Assembly (NCBI RefSeq): GCF_000003605.2 | Contig: NW_003156737.1 | Coordinates: forward strand, 460,103-481,296 | Length of the DNA stretch: 21,194 nucleotides | Direction: 5' to 3' | Source of the DNA: Saccoglossus kowalevskii | Taxonomy: Eukaryota > Hemichordata > Enteropneusta > Harrimaniidae | In this document: piece after piece, positions 20,701 to 21,194 of the stretch | Position numbering within the stretch: the stretch's first letter is position 1 | Layout: each line of letters begins with the position of its first letter | Program-made: the position numbers and the translations under genes | The notes under the pieces: model-generated | Told to the model about the DNA's origin: nothing | Database searches by the model: none | What the model saw: the letters and a program-made list of their open reading frames with translations, nothing else

Positions 20701-21110
20701 GAGGACACTTACGCGCGTAATCGTTCCATAATTGGAACTCGCGTTTCCTAATATGGTAGGATAAAAGGACTCAGTACAACACCACACAACTACGGCACGC
20801 TCTAACATATGGCGTTACGGTGACAGATGTATAATAATGTCATGTATGTATATCTATACTGTAAATTCTTTCTAATCAAATGCCAAAAAAAAATCCTGTA
20901 AAAATGAAGTATAGCTTATTACCAATAAACTTCTAGGCTTCAAATGGAGTGATGGTACGGCTGTTAGCTATACGAATTGGGGAAATTCAGAACCAAATGA
21001 TCAGGGAAACGAAGACTGTGTTGAAATGTTTGCTGATGGATTATTAAACGATTGGTGGAATGATCTTGATTGCGACAGAGCCAGAAATTGGATATGCAAG
21101 AACCCGAAAA
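1266..21110 (+). CDS. Multi-exon tandem C-type lectin gene, macrophage-mannose-receptor-like, partial at both ends
   Basis: This gene encodes a long extracellular chain of at least 11 C-type lectin-like domains with one PAN/Apple, one hevein-like and one FA domain added. I joined 38 exons by GT-AG boundaries and reading phase. The joined exons total 5532 known bases in a single frame, about 1843 codons. The first exon has a phase-1 acceptor and the last a phase-1 donor (GTACGT at 21111), so coding continues on both sides. No signal peptide, membrane segment or stop of the gene is visible here. CTLD chains of this kind are known as secreted or cell-surface glycan receptors (mannose receptor, PLA2 receptor). 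A role in glycan or pathogen recognition is inferred from the family. It could be two genes fused by my exon chaining, but phase and domain continuity argue for one. Exon edges are predictions without transcript support. Confidence 0.85.
1421..1906. other. Intron in CTLD1
   Basis: The donor is GTACGT at 1421 and the acceptor is TTTTTCTAG. It holds a run of 16 T at 1539-1554. The open frame on the minus strand at 1671-1853 has no domain signal. Nothing else was recognised. Confidence 0.6.
2020..2599. other. Intron in CTLD1
   Basis: The donor is GTGAGC and the acceptor is TTCTTACAG. I see no exon, repeat or transposon signal in its roughly 580 bases. Confidence 0.55.
2749..3251. other. Intron between CTLD1 and CTLD2
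   Basis: The donor is GTACGT and the acceptor is TTTTAAG. The intron contains an 80-codon open frame at 2756-2998 that is not flanked by usable splice sites in the right phase. Nothing else was recognised. Confidence 0.5.
3252..4111 (+). CDS. CTLD2: degenerate C-type lectin domain without sugar-site motifs, 3 exons
   Basis: The exons are 3252-3475, 3735-3814 and 4011-4111, entering at phase 1, split at phases 0 and 2, and leaving at phase 1. The fold residues are present: [51 protein letters not shown] and FLCEK. The calcium and sugar residues are not: EPN is replaced by EPI followed by two glycines, and WND by WST. The domain should fold, since its paired cysteines are kept. It is unlikely to bind sugar in the classical calcium-dependent way. 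This resembles the non-binding CTLDs interspersed in vertebrate mannose-receptor-family proteins. Confidence 0.88.
4292..6737 (+). CDS. CTLD3: C-type lectin domain interrupted by a hevein-like exon
   Basis: The host exons are 4292-4421, 4761-4843, 5145-5264 and 6672-6737. A fifth exon, 5622-5810, lies between the last two and encodes a different domain (listed separately). Host blocks are [69 protein letters not shown], then LGDWDTYNC and AFVCEI. QPA replaces EPN, and WDTYNC replaces WNDxxC, so the sugar site looks lost. The last exon is only 66 bases but carries the two C-terminal cysteines needed to close the fold. Exon 5145-5264 ends at phase 1 and exon 6672-6737 begins at phase 1, so they join directly in frame when the middle exon is skipped. 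Confidence 0.87.
4422..4760. other. Intron in CTLD3
   Basis: The donor is GTAAGT and the acceptor TTCAAAG. Nothing was recognised inside. Confidence 0.55.
4844..5144. other. Intron in CTLD3
   Basis: The donor is GTATGC and the acceptor GTTCACAG. Nothing was recognised inside. Confidence 0.55.
5265..5621. other. Intron upstream of the hevein-like exon
   Basis: The donor is GTAAAT and the acceptor TTTCCAACAG, both phase 1. No repeat or exon was seen. It is one of the two introns that would be involved if the following exon is alternatively spliced. Confidence 0.55.
5622..5810 (+). CDS. Hevein-like (type 1 chitin-binding-like) domain exon nested in CTLD3
   Basis: The exon is 189 bases (63 codons) with phase 1 at both edges. 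It encodes a compact cysteine-rich module: [34 protein letters not shown], then [10 protein letters not shown]. The eight cysteines include the adjacent CC pair and the CCSxYGWCG core that characterise hevein-type chitin-binding domains, with aromatic residues at the usual binding positions. Chitin or GlcNAc binding is inferred from the family. It lies between the loop exon and the last exon of CTLD3, so including it splits that lectin domain. I read it as a shuffled module and a candidate cassette exon. A related small disulfide domain of unknown function remains possible. Confidence 0.8.
5811..6671. other. Intron downstream of the hevein-like exon, with possible retroelement scrap
   Basis: The donor is GTAGAT and the acceptor CTTTATTTCAG. 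It holds 20 T at 5987-6006, a perfect 16-base palindrome GAGTATATATATACTC at 6029-6044, and an open frame at 6075-6281. That frame encodes a hydrophilic peptide with the segments [19 protein letters not shown] and [10 protein letters not shown]. Its style resembles the region after the endonuclease of non-LTR retrotransposons, but no catalytic motif is present, so this is only a guess. Confidence 0.4.
6894..7808 (+). CDS. CTLD4: mannose-type (EPN) C-type lectin domain, 3 exons
   Basis: The exons are 6894-7085, 7241-7329 and 7658-7808, entering and leaving at phase 1. A short leader [14 protein letters not shown] precedes [65 protein letters not shown] and YVCKK follow. EPN with WND is the canonical calcium and mannose/GlcNAc/fucose arrangement, so calcium-dependent binding is likely. 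The first exon has two possible donors of the same phase: after 7085 (GTGAAT, preferred) or after 7082 (GTGGTG), differing by one residue. Confidence 0.9.
7330..7657. other. Intron in CTLD4
   Basis: The donor is GTAATT and the acceptor CTTTTATAG. Nothing was recognised inside. Confidence 0.5.
7809..8421. other. Intron after CTLD4
   Basis: The donor is GTGAGT and the acceptor ATTTTACAG. It is AT-rich, and I recognise no exon or element in it. Confidence 0.5.
8422..8460 (+). CDS. Linker micro-exon between CTLD4 and CTLD5
   Basis: This 39-base exon, phase 1 at both edges, encodes [12 protein letters not shown] plus split codons. It is preceded by TTATTTTACAG and followed by GTAAGT. The Gly/Pro/Thr composition fits a flexible, possibly O-glycosylated spacer. 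Splice sites and frame fit well, but a 13-codon exon has little sequence support of its own. Because it is symmetric it could be optional. Confidence 0.6.
8707..9932 (+). CDS. CTLD5: mannose-type (EPN) C-type lectin domain, 3 exons
   Basis: The exons are 8707-8886, 9496-9612 and 9819-9932, all joined at phase 1. The domain runs [92 protein letters not shown] and WND are both intact, so calcium-dependent mannose-type binding is expected from the family. The internal intron positions differ from those of CTLD1 and CTLD8-10, so it belongs to a different sub-lineage of the array. A second donor (GTAAAA at 8891) exists but is in the wrong phase for the next exon. Confidence 0.9.
8887..9495. other. 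Intron in CTLD5 with a perfect small hairpin
   Basis: The donor is GTAGGT and the acceptor TTTTATTACAG. Bases 8986-8997 (CCACTAAATTAT) are the exact reverse complement of 9006-9017 with an 8-base loop. Nothing else was recognised. Confidence 0.55.
10036..10334 (+). CDS. PAN/Apple domain exon, interrupted by an assembly gap
   Basis: One phase 1-1 exon encodes a PAN/Apple-type module between CTLD5 and CTLD6. Upstream of the gap it reads [19 protein letters not shown]. Downstream it reads [12 protein letters not shown] followed by a polar, Tyr-rich tail ending YDYYEV. The four cysteines have the C..C / C..C spacing of the PAN core. PAN modules mediate protein or carbohydrate contacts, and the partner here is unknown. 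The 50 N at 10181-10230 shift the frame by one if taken literally. The donor is GTAAGT at 10335. Confidence 0.8.
10181..10230. other. Assembly gap of 50 N
   Basis: A run of exactly 50 N lies inside the PAN exon. The flanking frames agree only if the true missing length is a multiple of three, so 50 is a placeholder. A length of zero would give TAC GAT and a normally spaced PAN core. Confidence 0.95.
10335..10868. other. Intron between the PAN domain and CTLD6
   Basis: The donor is GTAAGT and the acceptor TTTTTGCAG. It contains T-runs at about 10411-10430, a palindrome TTTTTGGGCCAAAAA at 10510-10524, and surrounding A/T plus CCCCC-rich sequence that may be repeat-derived. No exon was recognised. 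Confidence 0.45.
10869..14394 (+). CDS. CTLD6: mannose-type (EPN) C-type lectin domain interrupted by an FA-domain exon
   Basis: The host exons are 10869-11081, 14006-14157 and 14278-14394. A different domain exon (13141-13569) lies between the first two. A leader [16 protein letters not shown] precedes [31 protein letters not shown]. After the interruption come [42 protein letters not shown] and SVCK. EPN and WND are intact, so calcium-dependent mannose-type binding is likely if the domain folds. Exon 10869-11081 ends at phase 1 and 14006 starts at phase 1, so direct joining gives an uninterrupted CTLD. The last exon also carries a linker ([12 protein letters not shown]) and the first residues (DCSS) of CTLD7. 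Confidence 0.88.
11465..11903. mobile_element. MITE-like DNA transposon, PIF/Harbinger-type by its target duplication
   Basis: Bases 11465-11517 and 11853-11903 are near-perfect inverted repeats of about 51-53 bases beginning GGGACGACGTCAAAAGATCG. The element is flanked by TTA at 11462-11464 and TTA at 11904-11906. The three-base TTA duplication is typical of PIF/Harbinger elements. The interior encodes no transposase that I can see, and the 66-codon minus-strand frame at 11591-11791 has no domain signal, so it is a non-autonomous copy. The near-identity of the ends suggests fairly recent insertion. The superfamily assignment rests on the duplication alone. Confidence 0.85.
12713..12953 (-). 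pseudogene. Broken N-terminal fragment of a Crypton/tyrosine-recombinase-type transposon protein
   Basis: Reading the minus strand from an ATG at 12953 gives 44 codons including [17 protein letters not shown] and ANKDAPKTK, then a stop at 12819-12821. Shifting one base gives a continuation containing SVFTSFCEE and [12 protein letters not shown] before a stop at 12713-12715. The pattern RF..S.EELD.L..NKDA..TK...-F..F..E....-L..FLR.F is what I know from the N-terminal region of Crypton-derived tyrosine recombinases and related DUF3504/ZMYM-type proteins. The recombinase core is absent. One frameshift and the truncation mark it as dead. The family call is moderate confidence from memory of the motif. 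Confidence 0.45.
13141..13569 (+). CDS. FA (Methyltransf_FA, farnesoic-acid-O-methyltransferase-type) domain exon nested in CTLD6
   Basis: A single 429-base exon, phase 1 at both edges, encodes a complete FA domain. Recognisable blocks are [65 protein letters not shown] and [17 protein letters not shown]. The domain is named after a crustacean farnesoic acid O-methyltransferase. It has no SAM-binding fold that I recognise and occurs widely as an extracellular module, so methyltransferase activity should not be assumed. Its ligand is unknown. The acceptor is TATTTCCCAG and the donor GTATGT. It sits between the N-terminal exon and the WIGL exon of CTLD6, so inclusion splits that lectin domain by about 143 residues. 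Confidence 0.88.
13570..14005. other. Intron downstream of the FA exon
   Basis: The donor is GTATGT and the acceptor TTTAATGCAG. A short direct repeat GATTCAARATGG occurs at 13757-13768 and 13881-13892, possibly repeat-derived. The 123-codon open frame at 13629-14000 has no domain signal. Confidence 0.45.
14383..14932 (+). CDS. CTLD7, N-terminal part: start of a degenerate lectin domain that resumes at 19336
   Basis: This part is encoded by the end of exon 14278-14394 (DCSS), exon 14536-14654 and exon 14781-14932. Blocks are [58 protein letters not shown]. It ends at phase 1 (GTGGGT at 14933) before the calcium loop and before the two C-terminal cysteines, so by itself it cannot form a complete CTLD. 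The next exon in line (15026) starts a new CTLD. The missing part is found at 19336-19439 in the correct phase. If the donor at 14933 is not used, the frame runs [12 protein letters not shown] and stops at 14986-14988. Confidence 0.82.
15026..15718 (+). CDS. CTLD8: galactose-type (QPD) C-type lectin domain, first of an inserted block of three
   Basis: The exons are 15026-15180, 15295-15407 and 15573-15718 (155, 113 and 146 bases). Blocks are [91 protein letters not shown] followed by Trp and WND predict calcium-dependent galactose-type binding. Intron phases (0 after ALN, 2 in YKNW) equal those of CTLD1, CTLD9 and CTLD10, so these four descend from one duplicated unit. The intron before it is only 93 bases. 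Confidence 0.91.
15955..17631 (+). CDS. CTLD9: galactose-type (QPD) C-type lectin domain, second of the inserted block
   Basis: The exons are 15955-16103, 16791-16903 and 17483-17631 (149, 113 and 149 bases). Blocks are [93 protein letters not shown]. The Gly/His-rich loop between QPDDW and GEDC resembles the loop that confers galactose selectivity in the asialoglycoprotein receptor, making it the strongest galactose-type candidate of the four. The first-exon stretch around TGLGGHL is nearly identical in DNA to CTLD10, which indicates a recent duplication. Confidence 0.91.
16104..16790. other. Intron in CTLD9 with a GC-rich segment
   Basis: The donor is GTAAAT and the acceptor TCGTTTTTAG. 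Bases about 16138-16335 are distinctly richer in G and C than the rest of the intron and may be repeat-derived. I found no coding or tRNA-like structure I can support. Confidence 0.4.
16904..17482. other. Intron in CTLD9
   Basis: The donor is GTGAGT and the acceptor TCTTTCAAAG. It carries the foldback element at 17191-17262, listed separately. The remainder shows nothing I recognise. Confidence 0.5.
17191..17262. repeat. Short foldback repeat with GCGGAT arms
   Basis: TATGCATTGGCGGATCCA at 17191-17208 pairs imperfectly with the reverse complement of the segment ending at 17262 (TAAATCCGCGCG...CAATGTGCATA). A GC-rich core GGTGGGCGCGCC and CTCCCCC lies between. Arms of the type GGATCCGCC / GCGGATTTAGGGGG are, from general memory, common in marine invertebrate genomes as miniature transposons. 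The family was not identified. Confidence 0.5.
17632..18171. other. Intron between CTLD9 and CTLD10
   Basis: The donor is GTATGA and the acceptor GGTATTTTCAG. It has an irregular TAAGTAA-type simple repeat at about 18031-18055. No exon was recognised. Confidence 0.5.
18172..18838 (+). CDS. CTLD10: galactose-type (QPD) C-type lectin domain, third of the inserted block
   Basis: The exons are 18172-18323, 18458-18570 and 18693-18838 (152, 113 and 146 bases). Blocks are [93 protein letters not shown] plus Trp and WND are intact, so calcium-dependent galactose-type binding is expected. It leaves at phase 1 (GTGAGT). The next exon, 19336, does not start a CTLD but supplies a CTLD C-terminus, which fits the missing end of CTLD7 rather than this already complete domain. 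Confidence 0.91.
18839..19335. other. Intron between CTLD10 and the C-terminal part of CTLD7
   Basis: The donor is GTGAGT and the acceptor CATTTATAG. It contains a C-rich stretch at about 19160-19215 of unknown origin. No N-terminal CTLD exons are hidden here: I looked for WxxA...C and WIGL-type blocks and saw none. Confidence 0.55.
19336..19439 (+). CDS. CTLD7, C-terminal part: resumes the lectin domain begun at 14383
   Basis: The first half of exon 19336-19544 encodes [20 protein letters not shown], then [11 protein letters not shown], which is the end of a CTLD with both closing cysteines. It enters at phase 1, exactly matching the phase at which the CTLD7 N-terminal part stops at 14932. 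Joined, the boundary reads NWARGYP-D-AVVGDC, a normal CTLD passage. WSGNGC replaces WNDxxC and EPN is absent, so no classical sugar site is expected. No other incomplete CTLD upstream needs this end. The rest of the exon is a linker ([17 protein letters not shown]) and the start of CTLD11. Confidence 0.8.
19500..21110 (+). CDS. CTLD11: mannose-type (EPN) C-type lectin domain, last in the window
   Basis: It is encoded by the end of exon 19336-19544 and exons 19704-19840, 20134-20186 and 20937-21110 (junction phases 0, 2 and 1, leaving at 1). Blocks are [95 protein letters not shown] and WND are intact, so calcium-dependent mannose-type binding is expected. The donor GTACGT at 21111 at phase 1 shows that at least one further exon lies beyond the window. 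Confidence 0.9.
20187..20936. other. Intron in CTLD11 carrying repeat copy B
   Basis: The donor is GTAACG and the acceptor ATAAACTTCTAG. About half of it is the dispersed repeat at 20484-20839. No exon was recognised. Confidence 0.6.
20484..20839. repeat. Dispersed repeat, copy B, same orientation as 593-927
   Basis: It shares ordered blocks with copy A: TATGAGGTTATTACGAGGAT, AAAGTATGCA, GGCGAAATCCAAAAC, GGTCAAACCC and GGCGTTACGGTGACA. It diverges between blocks, with an added segment of about 60 bases around 20700-20780. Unlike copy A it lacks the second hairpin arm, because the region corresponding to 674-712 is altered. The two copies are old relative to each other. Family not recognised. 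Confidence 0.75.
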
Positions 21111-21194
21111 GTACGTTCTTAAAAGTTACCGAATTATTTGACAATGACACAGTTTGTCTAGTGTACAGTGAGTGGCATGTCCGTATAAGCACTT

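Overview
The window looks like invertebrate animal nuclear DNA. It is AT-rich by eye, protein-coding sequence is broken into about 38 short exons by GT-AG introns, and transposon debris is scattered through the introns. The mix of C-type lectin-like domains (CTLDs) with a PAN/Apple domain, a farnesoic-acid-O-methyltransferase-type (FA, Methyltransf_FA) domain and an eight-cysteine hevein-like domain suggests an invertebrate deuterostome, such as a hemichordate or cephalochordate. That assignment is an inference and is weak. There is no bacterial operon, no rRNA or tRNA, and no CRISPR.

One plus-strand gene occupies almost the whole window, from about 1266 to 21110, and runs off both ends. The exons I could join keep one frame throughout: about 1843 codons if the 50-N gap is treated as zero bases. 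They encode a mannose-receptor-like chain: CTLD1 (1266-2748), CTLD2 (3252-4111), CTLD3 (4292-6737), CTLD4 (6894-7808), a Pro/Thr linker exon (8422-8460), CTLD5 (8707-9932), a PAN/Apple domain (10036-10334, with a gap), CTLD6 (10869-14394), CTLD7 (14383-14932 plus 19336-19439), CTLD8 to CTLD10 (15026-18838) and CTLD11 (19500-21110). No signal peptide, transmembrane segment or stop of this gene lies inside the window. Every module starts and ends at a phase-1 intron.

The striking point is that three CTLDs are interrupted by other complete modules. A single-exon hevein-like domain (5622-5810) sits in an intron of CTLD3. A single-exon FA domain (13141-13569) sits in an intron of CTLD6. A block of three whole CTLDs (8-10) sits in an intron of CTLD7. 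Every insert is phase 1-1, so skipping it restores an intact host CTLD in frame. The gene therefore either makes domain-inside-domain proteins or uses these modules as in-frame cassettes that change the binding repertoire.

By the usual CTLD sugar motifs, CTLDs 4, 5, 6 and 11 carry EPN plus WND (mannose type). CTLDs 1, 8, 9 and 10 carry QPD followed by Trp plus WND (galactose type) and share one intron pattern. CTLDs 2, 3 and 7 have lost the calcium/sugar residues.

Non-genic content includes a 439-bp element with about 51-53 bp terminal inverted repeats and a TTA target duplication (11465-11903), a broken minus-strand fragment resembling the N-terminal region of Crypton/tyrosine-recombinase-type transposon proteins (12713-12953), a dispersed repeat present in direct orientation near both ends (593-927 and 20484-20839), a small foldback element (17191-17262) and minor simple repeats.
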